In this document: piece by piece, positions 17,814 through 27,471 of the stretch
How the letters are laid out: every line of letters starts with the position of its first letter
How positions within the stretch are numbered: position 1 is the stretch's first letter
NCBI GenBank assembly: GCA_934085595.1
Contig: CAKOHK010000001.1
Location: 1 to 64,000 of the forward strand
Reading direction: 5' to 3'
DNA length: 64,000 bases
Source of the DNA: an uncultured Bacilli bacterium
Lineage (GTDB): Bacteria > Bacillota_I > Bacilli_A > RF39 > UBA660
Program-made: the position numbers and the translations under genes
Notes under the pieces: model-generated
Told to the model about the DNA's origin: nothing
Database searches by the model: none
What the model saw: the letters and a program-made list of their open reading frames with translations, nothing else

Positions 17814-17842
17814 ATGATATCATAAAAGAAAAATAATTGCAA
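17814..17842 (-). promoter_or_regulatory. Promoter of the antisense RNA
   Basis: Minus strand TTGCAA (17842-17837), 17 nt, TATCAT (17819-17814). The -35 hexamer equals that of the toxin promoter. A perfect palindrome CATGTATACATG (17805-17816) overlaps the -10 and start. Confidence 0.65.
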
Positions 17843-17847
17843 GCCCA

Positions 17848-17878
17848 TTGACATGGGGGGGGGGGGTATTGATATAAT
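17848..17878 (+). promoter_or_regulatory. Promoter with a G12 tract in the spacer (predicted phase variable)
   Basis: TTGACA (17848-17853), then T, twelve G (17855-17866), TATTGA, and TATAAT (17873-17878): spacer 19 nt. The paralogous promoter at 25772-25800 has the same hexamers and the sequence GGGAGGTGGG in place of the G tract, spacer 17 nt. Loss of two G would restore 17 nt here. Downstream both share AGAGAATAGAGGTAC, which includes the ribosome binding site. Confidence 0.85.
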
Positions 17879-17905
17879 TATTAATAGAGAATAGAGGTAC
17901 TAAAT

Positions 17906-20197
17906 ATGAAAGATAAAAAGTTTATATTTGCAAGTGTATTAATTGGTATATTCTTGTTAACAGTAGGGCTAACTTATGCTTATTTTAGTTTGACAGTTAG
18001 TGGTAACGATGTAGCTGAAACAATAAATGTGGATACTACAAAGTTAGAACTAAAGTATACAGATGGAAAAGAAGTAAGAGCTACTAATATTGAACCAGGA
18101 TGGACTATGACTAAAACTATCACTGTAGCAAATACTGGTAATGAAGAAGCATACTATACTTTAGGCTGGCAGAAACTTTATAACGAGATTCAAAAAGAAG
18201 AATTAGTTATAAGAAGTGAATGTACAAGTAGTGGAGCTACTGAAGGTACATGTGATAATACTGATAATGTAATAGTACCTCAAACAAATGAAGTCACAGC
18301 TGAAACTAATAAGGTATTATATCCATATAAAGAAGCAGCACTTATATTACCAGGTGAAACTCATACGTATACTGTAACAATTGAGTTTAAAAATTATACA
18401 AATAAGCCACAAAATTATAATCAAGGTAAAAAGTTTTATGGTGTTCTTGGAATAGTTCCTGCTTACAATACATATAATCTTACACTTAATATATCTAATG
18501 CAGATGGAACGCCTGTTGCGAATAGTGAAGTAACACTTCATTCTAATCCAATGACTGGAACAACTGATGAAAATGGTACAGTAATATTTAATGATGTAGA
18601 ACTTGGAAATCATAGTTTAGATATTAATAAGAATAATAATACAATAAATACATCAATTAAATTAATGGGCGGAACAAATGATATTATTCAAAATGATGAT
18701 AAATATAATGTAAAAATTAAAAAAGAAAATATAACACTTAATGTAAAATTAAGTGATAGTGATATAAACAACTTATATGTTAAAGGTAAGAGAAGATGTT
18801 CAACTGATGAAGGTGCCACTTCTTTTGTAGATGGACAATATACTTACACTTATTATAATAATACATGGGGAGTTAAATTAACTAATCAAGGATCAACAGA
18901 CCCAGTAACAACAGAATTTTGTTATATGGTTAACGATGAATATGTAACTAGTATGAATGAAATGTTTTATGAGAGTAAAGCATCAAGTATCGATTTAAGT
19001 AGTTTCGATACATCAAAAGTAACGAATATGAGTGGGATGTTTTATAATAGTCAAGCAACAAACTTAGATTTAAGTAATTTTGATACGTCAAAGGTAACTA
19101 ATATGTATGGAATGTTTTATGGTAGTAAAGCAACAAGCCTCGATTTAAGTAGTTTTGATACATCAAATGTAACTAATATGAGTTGGATGTTTACTTATAG
19201 CAAGGCAGCAAGTTTAGATTTAAGTAATTTTAATACATCAAATGTAACTAATATGGATCATATGTTAGCTATTAGTCAAGCTACAAGTATTAAAGGCCTA
19301 AATAAGTTTGATACATCAAAAGTAACGAATATGAGTGGGATGTTTTATATGAGTGAAGCAACAAGTCTAGATTTGAGCAGTTTTGATACATCTAATGTAA
19401 CTAATATGAGTGGGATGTTTGGGAGTAGCAGAGCTACTGATCTAGATTTAAGTAGTTTCGATACATCAAAAGTAACGAATATGAGTGGGATGTTTAGAAT
19501 GAACCGAGTAAAAAATATAATTGGATTAAGTGATTTTGATACATCAAAAGTAACGAATATGAGTGAGATGTTTTCAAGTAGTGCGGCAGTAGAACTAGAT
19601 TTAAGTAGTTTTAATACATCAAACGTAACGAATATGCAGAGTATGTTTTTTAATAGCCACACAACAACTTTAGATTTAAGCAATTTTAATACATCGAAAG
19701 TAACGAATATGGGTCAAATGTTTTTTAGAAGTCAAGCAATAAGTTTAGATTTAAGTAGTTTTGATACGTCTAACGTAACTAATATGACCCAAATGTTTGA
19801 TGAGAGCCAAGCAACAACTATAGATTTAAGTAGTTTTGATACATCAAACGTAACGAATATGAGTGAGATGTTTTCTTATAGCTACGCAACAACTTTAGAT
19901 TTGAGTAGTTTCGACACATCAAAAGTAACGAATATGAGTGGGATGTTTTGGAATAGTAAAGCAACAAGCCTCGATTTAAGTAGTTTCGATACATCAAAAG
20001 TAACAGATATGAATAGGATGTTTTATGGTAGTCAAGCAACAAGTCTAGATTTAAGTAGTTTTGATACTTCAAATGTAACTTATATGACTAATATGTTTAA
20101 AGATAGCAAAGTTACAAGTGGTTATGCTCGTAATAAAGATGAAACTGATAAGTTTAATAATTTGATTGGAAGTACCATCTTTACTGTTAAGAATTAA
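17906..20197 (+). CDS. Surface protein: TasA-like N-domain plus BspA/DUF285 repeats
   Basis: 763 residues. The N-terminus (KDKKFIFASVLIGIFLLTV, then GLTYAYFSLTVSG) is a signal/anchor of the TasA/camelysin type, followed by a beta-rich domain to about 190 that is nearly the same in the gene at 25827. Residues about 192-260 look like a carboxypeptidase-regulatory/Cna-B-like beta sandwich (SNADGTPVANSEVTL, GTTDENGTVIFNDVELG). From about 365 to 742 there are 15 repeats of 25-26 residues with consensus SFDTSKVTNMSGMF..S.AT.LDLS, the BspA-like (DUF285) surface repeat known for adhesion to host matrix. No LPXTG or C-terminal membrane segment; the end is INGL-free and short. Expression is probably controlled by the poly-G promoter. 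Confidence 0.88.
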   Translation: MKDKKFIFASVLIGIFLLTVGLTYAYFSLTVSGNDVAETINVDTTKLELKYTDGKEVRATNIEPGWTMTKTITVANTGNEEAYYTLGWQKLYNEIQKEELVIRSECTSSGATEGTCDNTDNVIVPQTNEVTAETNKVLYPYKEAALILPGETHTYTVTIEFKNYTNKPQNYNQGKKFYGVLGIVPAYNTYNLTLNISNADGTPVANSEVTLHSNPMTGTTDENGTVIFNDVELGNHSLDINKNNNTINTSIKLMGGTNDIIQNDDKYNVKIKKENITLNVKLSDSDINNLYVKGKRRCSTDEGATSFVDGQYTYTYYNNTWGVKLTNQGSTDPVTTEFCYMVNDEYVTSMNEMFYESKASSIDLSSFDTSKVTNMSGMFYNSQATNLDLSNFDTSKVTNMYGMFYGSKATSLDLSSFDTSNVTNMSWMFTYSKAASLDLSNFNTSNVTNMDHMLAISQATSIKGLNKFDTSKVTNMSGMFYMSEATSLDLSSFDTSNVTNMSGMFGSSRATDLDLSSFDTSKVTNMSGMFRMNRVKNIIGLSDFDTSKVTNMSEMFSSSAAVELDLSSFNTSNVTNMQSMFFNSHTTTLDLSNFNTSKVTNMGQMFFRSQAISLDLSSFDTSNVTNMTQMFDESQATTIDLSSFDTSNVTNMSEMFSYSYATTLDLSSFDTSKVTNMSGMFWNSKATSLDLSSFDTSKVTDMNRMFYGSQATSLDLSSFDTSNVTYMTNMFKDSKVTSGYARNKDETDKFNNLIGSTIFTVKN
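19001..20125 (+). repeat. 15 tandem 75-78 bp repeats encoding BspA-like units
   Basis: Units start at AGTTTCGATAC-like sequences spaced 75 bp (two of 78 bp). Many share long identical stretches, such as TCAAAAGTAACGAATATGAG, so copy number can change by recombination in frame. A degenerate unit lies just before the first. Confidence 0.9.
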
Positions 20198-20200
20198 TAT

Positions 20201-20230
20201 AAGTAGAACCGAAAATTCTACTTTTTCTTT
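20201..20230 (+). terminator. Terminator of the BspA-like gene
   Basis: AAGTAGAA (20201-20208) pairs with TTCTACTT (20216-20223), followed by TTTCTTT. Confidence 0.75.
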
Positions 20231-20287
20231 ATTCCTTTGATTATTTATGCTATACTAAATAAGTAATGATGATAAGGTTGTGATAGA

Positions 20288-23224
20288 ATGTACATTAAAG
20301 AAATTAAATTAAATGGATTTAAAAGTTTTGCTGATAAAACAGTAATAGAACTAAATAAAAGCTTTACTGGAATAGTAGGGCCTAATGGTAGTGGTAAAAG
20401 TAATATAGTTGATGCTATTAAATGGGTACTTGGAGAACAAAGCATTAAATCTCTAAGAGGTGAAAATAACATGAGTGATGTTATTTTTTGTGGTAGTGCT
20501 TCCCGTAATCCATCTAATAGTGCATATGTATCAATTCTATTTGATAATACAGATAGAAGCCTAGCTACAGATTATGAAGAAGTTGAAATCAAAAGAGTAG
20601 TCTATAAAACAGGTGAAAATGAATACTATATCAATAATAATCAATGTAGACTTAAAGATATAATAAATCTATTAATAGATCAAATGAGTTCAAAAGAATC
20701 ACTTAATATAGTTCCTCAAAAGAAAGTAGACCAAATATTAAGTGAAAAAAGTGAAGATAGACGTGTTATATTTGAAGATGCAGCAGGCGTATTAAAATAT
20801 AAAAATAGAAAAATGGAATGCCTTAGAAAACTCGATAGAACTCATGATAACATGTCAAGAGTCGATATGATTATAGATGAAATAAGTAAAAACCTAGTTC
20901 CTCTTGAAAGAGATAGTATAAAAGCACGTGAATATAAAAACACTTTAAATGAACTTGAAAATGTAGAAGTTGCTTTAATTGTTAAAGATGTAACAACTGC
21001 TAGTAGTGAAGTAGAAATCAAAAATAAAAAGAAAGATGAATTAGAAAGTGAACTTATAAAAGTAAACTCATCTATTACTGGTGAAGAAGTAAATAATGAA
21101 AAAATAAAAAATAAAATATATGCTCTTGATGAAGATATAAGAAAAACAAGTGAAGAACTTATAAGTATAAATAATGAACTTACAAGTTTATCTAATAAAA
21201 AGATACTTATGAGTGAAAGAAATAAATATGATAAAAACAGTAGTGAAGTTATAAATAATATAGCGTCATTAAAAGATAAAATCGCAGCATATAATGCAGA
21301 ATATAAAGTACTAGAAGAAGATATTAATTCACTAAATAATATAAAAAGTGATATTACAAGTAAACTAAATACTTTAAATATAGAATTAAATAACTTAGAA
21401 ATTACTGCTAATACAATAAGATCAAAATATAACAATTTATGTACAAGAAAAATAGAAATAACATCTAAGATAGAAATACTTACTAATAATATTAATAATA
21501 GTAGTAAAGTCCCATATGCAGTTAGAAATGTAGTTGGAAATCCTACTTTAAGGGGAATACATAATATTATTTGTAATCTAATAGAAACTAAAAGTGAATA
21601 TAGTACTATGCTTGAAGTAGCTCTAGGAGCAAGTGCATTTAATATAGTTGTAGAAGATGAAACATGTGCTAAAGAAGCGATAGAGCACTTAAAGAAATAT
21701 AATAAAGGTAGATGTACATTCTTTCCACTTAATGTTATTAAACCTAAAAGTATTGACCCATCATATATAAAAGAAATAAAAGATATAGATGGTTTTATAG
21801 GTATAGCAAGTGATTTAGTTACATATGATAATAAATACTATAATATAGTTATGAACACTCTAGGTAATATAATCGTAGCACGTGATATTAATAGCGCTAC
21901 ATATATATCTAAAAAAGTAAATAGATTATATAGAGTAGTAAGTCTTGATGGAGAGTTAATACATGTAGGAGGTTCACTTACAGGAGGAAGTCTTAAATCA
22001 AATAATAGTTATATAACAGATAAATATGAAAAAGATAAACTAGAAATAGAACTAGAAAATATAGTAAAAGAAATAAAAGAAACACTAGATAATCTAAATA
22101 AAAGTAATAATGAATTAAATCTATATAAAGATAACATATTTAAACTAAATATAAAATCATCAAATATAAACGAAACAATAAACTCTAAGAAAAATACACT
22201 AAATAATATAAATAATGAAATAGAATCACTAACTCTAGAAGTAAATAACTTAAGTAAAAATGATAATATTGATAGTGAACTCGATGAATTAATTAAAGAA
22301 TATCATGATAAAGATAGTATTAAAGTAATACATGAAAATAAAATGAAAATGCTTAACGACAATAAAATTGAACTTAATAAAGATTTAGAAGTATCATCAA
22401 GTACTATAAAGAAACTAAATACAGAAAGTTATGCTCTTCAAAGTGAAATAAATACTCTTGGTATAGAAACAACTAAACTTAATACTATGCTAGATAATTT
22501 ACTTAATAGATTAAATGAAGATTATAGTTTAACTTATGAAAGAGCTAAAAGTACTTATACTTTAGAAGTGCCAATTCTAGAAGCACGTGATATGGTTACT
22601 AATCTAAGACGTAAAATTAAATCTCTAGGAGAAGTAAATCTTGGTAGTATTGAAGAATATGAAAGACTTAGTACGAGAGTTAATTTCTTAAATAAGCAAA
22701 AAGAAGATTTAGAAAAGAGTGAAAAAGATATACTTCTTATAATAAATGATTTAGATAATATTATGAGAGAAAAGTTCACTGAAACATTTAATAATGTAAA
22801 TGTTGAGTTTAATAAAGTGTTTAAAAGTTTATTCCATGGAGGAGAAGCACATCTTAAACTTACTAATCCAGATGATATGTTAAATACTGGTGTTGATATT
22901 ATAGCTGTACCAAGTGGTAAGAGTTTAAAACCATTATCATTATTATCAGGAGGAGAAAGAACTCTAACAGCAATCAGTTTATTATTTGCTATTATGAATC
23001 TTAAAAATGTACCATTTGTTATACTAGATGAAGTAGAAAGTGATTTAGATGATAATAATGTATCAGTATTCTGTGAATACTTAAAGAACTATAGAAATAA
23101 AACACAATTATTAATAATTACACATAAAAAGAAAACAATGGAATACTTAGATACACTATATGGTGTAACTATGCAAGAAAGTGGAGTAAGTAAACTAGTT
23201 AGTGTTAAACTTGAAGACAATTAA
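20288..23224 (+). CDS. smc: Chromosome partition protein SMC
   Basis: 978 residues. N-terminal Walker A GPNGSGKSN (31-39), coiled coil, hinge (about 410-570, with GGSLTGGSLK), second coil, then signature LSGGERTLTAI (about 886), Walker B VILDEVESDLDD and the end GVTMQESGVSKLVSVKLE. Dimer loads on DNA with ScpAB and compacts the chromosome. About 200 residues shorter than the Bacillus subtilis protein (1186), mostly in the coiled coils, so the arms should be shorter. The usual AALD of Walker B is SDLD here. Confidence 0.95.
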   Translation: MYIKEIKLNGFKSFADKTVIELNKSFTGIVGPNGSGKSNIVDAIKWVLGEQSIKSLRGENNMSDVIFCGSASRNPSNSAYVSILFDNTDRSLATDYEEVEIKRVVYKTGENEYYINNNQCRLKDIINLLIDQMSSKESLNIVPQKKVDQILSEKSEDRRVIFEDAAGVLKYKNRKMECLRKLDRTHDNMSRVDMIIDEISKNLVPLERDSIKAREYKNTLNELENVEVALIVKDVTTASSEVEIKNKKKDELESELIKVNSSITGEEVNNEKIKNKIYALDEDIRKTSEELISINNELTSLSNKKILMSERNKYDKNSSEVINNIASLKDKIAAYNAEYKVLEEDINSLNNIKSDITSKLNTLNIELNNLEITANTIRSKYNNLCTRKIEITSKIEILTNNINNSSKVPYAVRNVVGNPTLRGIHNIICNLIETKSEYSTMLEVALGASAFNIVVEDETCAKEAIEHLKKYNKGRCTFFPLNVIKPKSIDPSYIKEIKDIDGFIGIASDLVTYDNKYYNIVMNTLGNIIVARDINSATYISKKVNRLYRVVSLDGELIHVGGSLTGGSLKSNNSYITDKYEKDKLEIELENIVKEIKETLDNLNKSNNELNLYKDNIFKLNIKSSNINETINSKKNTLNNINNEIESLTLEVNNLSKNDNIDSELDELIKEYHDKDSIKVIHENKMKMLNDNKIELNKDLEVSSSTIKKLNTESYALQSEINTLGIETTKLNTMLDNLLNRLNEDYSLTYERAKSTYTLEVPILEARDMVTNLRRKIKSLGEVNLGSIEEYERLSTRVNFLNKQKEDLEKSEKDILLIINDLDNIMREKFTETFNNVNVEFNKVFKSLFHGGEAHLKLTNPDDMLNTGVDIIAVPSGKSLKPLSLLSGGERTLTAISLLFAIMNLKNVPFVILDEVESDLDDNNVSVFCEYLKNYRNKTQLLIITHKKKTMEYLDTLYGVTMQESGVSKLVSVKLEDN

Positions 23225-23256
23225 AAAGAGGTTATAAATAATATAACTTCTTTTAT
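23225..23256. terminator. Terminator between smc and the convergent gene
   Basis: AAGAGGTTATA pairs with TATAACTTCTT (one G-U), flanked by A and T runs, so it can serve both strands. Confidence 0.7.
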
Positions 23257-23260
23257 TCTA

Positions 23261-24151
23261 TTACTTTACAACAACCTCTATAACATTATCAAGACCTTGA
23301 AATTCTTCATCACTTATCTTACCAAGATTTCTAATACTAAATAATTCTGATGAATAATCTTCTTTACTTATTTCTTTATATTCATTTATAAAACTTTCAT
23401 ATTTATCATTATATAATATTTCAATTATATTACTAATAAGTCTATAAAGTTTATTTTCATTTTCATCTATGCTTGATACTAAAATCAAATTAATATTTTT
23501 ATTTATCTTAAATGTTACATTTAAATCACTATATTTAATAGTTGATTTTTCTTCACTTAATATTTCTTTAAGTTTATCTATTTCTATATAATCACTAACA
23601 ACTATTTCAGGTTTCTTATAATTATCTACTATATATTTATCTATATTAATTAAAAAAGCAGTTTCGTTTCCATTCTTCTTAATACTTATTCCTACATTAA
23701 TAGTAGTATCTTTAAAATCATCAAGAGTAAACTTCTTAAATACATCTCCTTCATTATGACCATTAATAATACTTACACTATCTATCATAAACTTAGAAAT
23801 TAAATTATTAATATTATCATTCTTACTATTATCATAATTCATACTAAGAACTCTAACACTACCATTACTAATATAATCAAAATTATATTCAAGTAATATA
23901 TTTTCAAGTTTATATACAACATTTATTTTATCCTTAGAAAACTTAGCTTTAATATTTATACCAGACTCACTAAGGCTCTTAACAGCATCTAAATTATTAA
24001 AAGCATTAACTATAGGATTTAATTCTTTTCTAATCTTACCATATTTACCATAACCATTATAATAAGATATCATACCAATTATAAAAGATATAAATAATAA
24101 TAATGACACAATACCCCAAAATACAAATCTATTTTTATTTGCTTTATCCAT
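23261..24151 (-). CDS. Hypothetical membrane-anchored protein
   Basis: 296 residues. One N-terminal membrane helix (about residues 10-30, VFWGIVSLLLFISFIIGMIS) and a soluble, probably extracellular part with alternating beta-rich and Lys/Asp-rich segments. No family recognised. Convergent with smc. Confidence 0.65.
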   Translation of the reverse strand: MDKANKNRFVFWGIVSLLLFISFIIGMISYYNGYGKYGKIRKELNPIVNAFNNLDAVKSLSESGINIKAKFSKDKINVVYKLENILLEYNFDYISNGSVRVLSMNYDNSKNDNINNLISKFMIDSVSIINGHNEGDVFKKFTLDDFKDTTINVGISIKKNGNETAFLINIDKYIVDNYKKPEIVVSDYIEIDKLKEILSEEKSTIKYSDLNVTFKINKNINLILVSSIDENENKLYRLISNIIEILYNDKYESFINEYKEISKEDYSSELFSIRNLGKISDEEFQGLDNVIEVVVK

Positions 24152-24301
24152 ATATTCTCACCTAGTATAATAATAGCATTTATTTACTAAAAGTGCAAAC
24201 GAATATTAAATAGAAAATAAAATATAATTTAATATAAATATTCTCTTTACAATAAAAAGAAGTATGTTAAAATGATAATAGAAAGAATAAGAGGTAATAT
24301 A

Positions 24302-25743
24302 ATGGGTAAAGTTATAAATACTAATAAAGTATTTAGTGAAGAGGAAATATTAGATGAAACAACTAATATTTTATCAAAGAAAGAAGAAACACTTACCGAC
24401 TTATGCGATTACTTAAAAATAGACAATTTTGAATTATTTGGATATATAAAGTAACTAAAAGATAGGGGAATAAATATAATACTAAATGAAAAAGATAATG
24501 ATACTATATTTAGTATTAATAATGCTCCTGATTATACTAAAGAAAACTTATATGTTATAGAAGAAGATTATGATAGTACTACTAAAATAGGTGTTATTGA
24601 TAATTTAAGATTTGTTTCAAAATATGAACAAATATCTATGCTTAATGAAATATACAAGAACTTTGCTAAAGAAGGAGTAAAGTATGTTATAGTGTGTGGT
24701 AATCTTACAGAAGGAAAATATAGTGGTAATGCTAAAGTAGAATTATTAAATAGTCTTATTACTAATGATGCTTTAGGTCAAGCATCACACTTAGTTAAAT
24801 ATTTTCCAAAAGTAGAAGGAATTAAAACATTATTAATAGTTTAATGGGTATATTAGATATGTTATCTTTAATGGGTAAACCAGTAGAAATAACAGATGTT
24901 AATGGAGAACTAGTAGTATATAAAAGACATAAAGCAAAAGTTCATAACACAGTTAAACCACCTAAAGAAGAATTAAATGTAAGTACATTTGGAGTAGTTT
25001 CAGATACACATTATGGAAGCATATGGTGCCAGCCATCAATGGTAAATACATTCGCATATGTTGCATATAATAGAGGAATTACAGATATGTTACATATCGG
25101 AGATATAAGTGATGGAGATTATTCAAGAATAAGACCTAATCATGTACACGAAGTATTTTTATATGGAGCTACTGGGCAAAAAGATTATGTTTTAGAGCAT
25201 CTTCCTAAATATAAAGGTATGACATGGAGAGTTATATGTGGAAGTCATGATCAAACACATTTATTTAACTATGGAATGGATTTTGGTAAAACACTAGCGG
25301 AAGAAAGAAATGATATTATATATTTAGGTCAAGATAAAGCAACGATAAACTATGGAAACTGTGAAGTAGAGTTATTTCACCCAGGAGGTGGATGCGCAAG
25401 AATATTATCAACTAAACCACAAAATGGTATAGATCAGTTTGAATCAAATCATAAACCAAATATGATAGTATGTGGACACTATCATAAAGTATATGGAATG
25501 CTTTATAGAAATATACTACAATATATGACAGGCTGTAATGTAGATCAAAGTTCATATATGATGAAAAATCAACTTCCAAATATAATGAGTAATTGTTTTG
25601 TAACACTATGGTATGATAATAATGGAGATATTCAGTACTATACTTTAGAACCAATGGTATTTAGTAGTAGCGATGTTACAGAAAAAGATTATTTAAAGCC
25701 AAAAAAATATATAAAGAATAAAATATTAACTTTAAGCAAATAG
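24302..25743 (+). pseudogene. Tandem metallophosphoesterase gene broken by a stop and a frame change
   Basis: A single original gene is likely. From the ATG at 24302 (AAGAGGTAA site) a winged-helix-like segment is read (EETLTDLCDYLKIDNFELFGYIK), stopped by TAA at 24452-24454. The same frame continues without another stop (LKDRGINI and on), through a decayed phosphoesterase domain (IGVIDNLRFVSKYEQ where SDTH would be, CGNLTEG where GD would be), to TAA at 24842. The next frame opens at ATG 24844, overlapping that stop, with an intact metallophosphoesterase domain: VSDTHYGS, HIGDISDGD, GSHDQTH, GHYHK. The last part (24844-25743, 299 codons) could still be made by reinitiation, though no good ribosome binding site is seen. 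Confidence 0.75.
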
Positions 25744-25771
25744 ATTCACCTTTTTGCTTTTTGTTTGCCTC

Positions 25772-25800
25772 TTGACATGGGAGGTGGGTACCTATATAAT
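25772..25800 (+). promoter_or_regulatory. Promoter of the second TasA-like surface gene
   Basis: TTGACA (25772-25777), 17 nt, TATAAT (25795-25800). Homologous to the poly-G promoter at 17848 but with the G run interrupted (GGGAGGTGGG), hence a fixed, optimal spacing. Confidence 0.85.
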
Positions 25801-25826
25801 TATTATTAGAGAATAGAGGTACATAT

Positions 25827-27407
25827 ATGAAAGATAAAAAGTTTATATTTGCAAGTATATTAGTAGCAGTATTCTTGCTAACAGTAGGACTTACATATGC
25901 ATATTTTAGCTTAACTATTAGTGGCAACGATGTAGCAGAAACTATAAATGTAAGTACAACAAAAATAGGTTTAGTCTACACAGATGGAAAAGAAATTAAA
26001 GCAAATGGCATAGAGCCGAGTTGGACAACTACTAAAACTATTACAGTAGAAAACACAGGTAATGAAGAAGCGTATTATACTTTAGGATGGCAAAAACTTT
26101 ATAATGAGATTCAAAAAGATGAACTTGTTATAAGAAGTACATGCATAAGTAGTGGAGCTACAGGTGGTGCATGTGATAATACTGATAATGTAGTTATTCC
26201 ACAAACAGCAGAAGTAACAGCAGAAGCAAATAAAGTAATAAACCCATATAAAGAAAACATATTAATATTACCTGGTGAAAAGCATACTTACACTATAACA
26301 TTAGAGTTTATAAATTATGAAGATAAACCTCAAAATTATAATCAAGGTAAAAACTTTTATGGTGTTCTAGGGGCAGCAGAAAGTGATGAAAAAGTAAAAA
26401 CATTTTCAAATTATTTAGTAAAGAATTATCAAACATTAGGCCTTACTAAAATAGAACAAGAAGCAACAGGAAATCAAAATTATGCGGCTACTGAATATAG
26501 ATACCAAGGAGGAAATCCAAACAATTATATATCGTTTAATGAAGAAGAAGGCACATGGAGAATTATTGGAATATTCGAAGTAGAAACATTAAACAGTGAT
26601 GGAACATATACTAAAGAACGCAAAGCAAAATTAATAAGAAATTCCATTAGCATTGATAACCCATATTTTCTACCATGGAACTCTTGTCTAGCATCAACGA
26701 CAATGGCAAATGATAACAACGATGATAAGAATGGAACTTGTGATCTTGATGACAATCAAAATGTCAATGACTGGACAAAGGCTGATTTGCAAAAGAATTT
26801 AAATAGTGGCGAATTTTATAATAATGAACGTACGTCTCTTTCTTCTGGATTAACTGACACATCAAAAGAACTAATTAGTACAACAAAATGGTATTTAGGA
26901 AATGCAAATATTAATTCAAATGTTGCAGATATTTATAAATCAGAGCGTGGAAGCAAAATAGAAAGTGGAAATCAAACGATATGGAACGGAAAAGTAGCAC
27001 TAATGTATCCTAGTGATTATATGTATGCTAGTGAGAATTGTACTTCTATTTCTGGTAGTTCATTTAGTACTTGTACAAGCGATAACTGGCTTGATAACGG
27101 GTACAATACACACTCAAAATATTGGACATTAAATAGTCCTATATCAAGTACCACTTTAGCACTAGTAGAAAAACATAGTAAAACTAAGTTTATGGCGGTA
27201 GATTATCCTGATGAACAAAGATTTTATTCACCAGCTATTATAATTGTTGGAAACAAAGATATTTCTTACAATAAAATAAGATCATCTGCTTTTGGTTATG
27301 ACTGTTTTGATACTGAGATTGAAATAAGACCGGTTGTATACTTATCTTCAAATGTAGAATATGAAAGTGGAAACGGAACATCTTCAAATCCTTTTGTAGT
27401 AAAATAA
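25827..27407 (+). CDS. Surface protein: TasA-like N-domain plus shared C-terminal module
   Basis: 526 residues. The first 188 are highly similar to the gene at 17906: signal/anchor ending GLTYAYFSLTISGND, then the TasA-like domain (ITVENTGNEEAYYTLGW, PQNYNQGKNFYGVLG). From about 192 the module starting NYQTLGLTKIEQ replaces the BspA repeats; it is the same module as in the genes at 1 and 27523 (WRIIGIFEVET, STTKWYLGN, KSERG, LMYPSDYMYAS, SSNPFVVK end). AGAGGT ribosome binding site. Role probably at the cell surface or in a fibre matrix, by analogy with TasA; no SipW-type peptidase is visible in this window. Confidence 0.82.
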   Translation: MKDKKFIFASILVAVFLLTVGLTYAYFSLTISGNDVAETINVSTTKIGLVYTDGKEIKANGIEPSWTTTKTITVENTGNEEAYYTLGWQKLYNEIQKDELVIRSTCISSGATGGACDNTDNVVIPQTAEVTAEANKVINPYKENILILPGEKHTYTITLEFINYEDKPQNYNQGKNFYGVLGAAESDEKVKTFSNYLVKNYQTLGLTKIEQEATGNQNYAATEYRYQGGNPNNYISFNEEEGTWRIIGIFEVETLNSDGTYTKERKAKLIRNSISIDNPYFLPWNSCLASTTMANDNNDDKNGTCDLDDNQNVNDWTKADLQKNLNSGEFYNNERTSLSSGLTDTSKELISTTKWYLGNANINSNVADIYKSERGSKIESGNQTIWNGKVALMYPSDYMYASENCTSISGSSFSTCTSDNWLDNGYNTHSKYWTLNSPISSTTLALVEKHSKTKFMAVDYPDEQRFYSPAIIIVGNKDISYNKIRSSAFGYDCFDTEIEIRPVVYLSSNVEYESGNGTSSNPFVVK

Positions 27408-27432
27408 AAGTATATAAATTATAGTTATGTTT

Positions 27433-27463
27433 AAGGAATATGCAAAAATGCGTATTCTTTTTA
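27433..27463 (+). terminator. Terminator of the second TasA-like gene
   Basis: AAGGAATATGC pairs with GCGTATTCTT (G-U pairs), then TTT. Confidence 0.65.
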
Positions 27464-27471
27464 ATTAAAAT

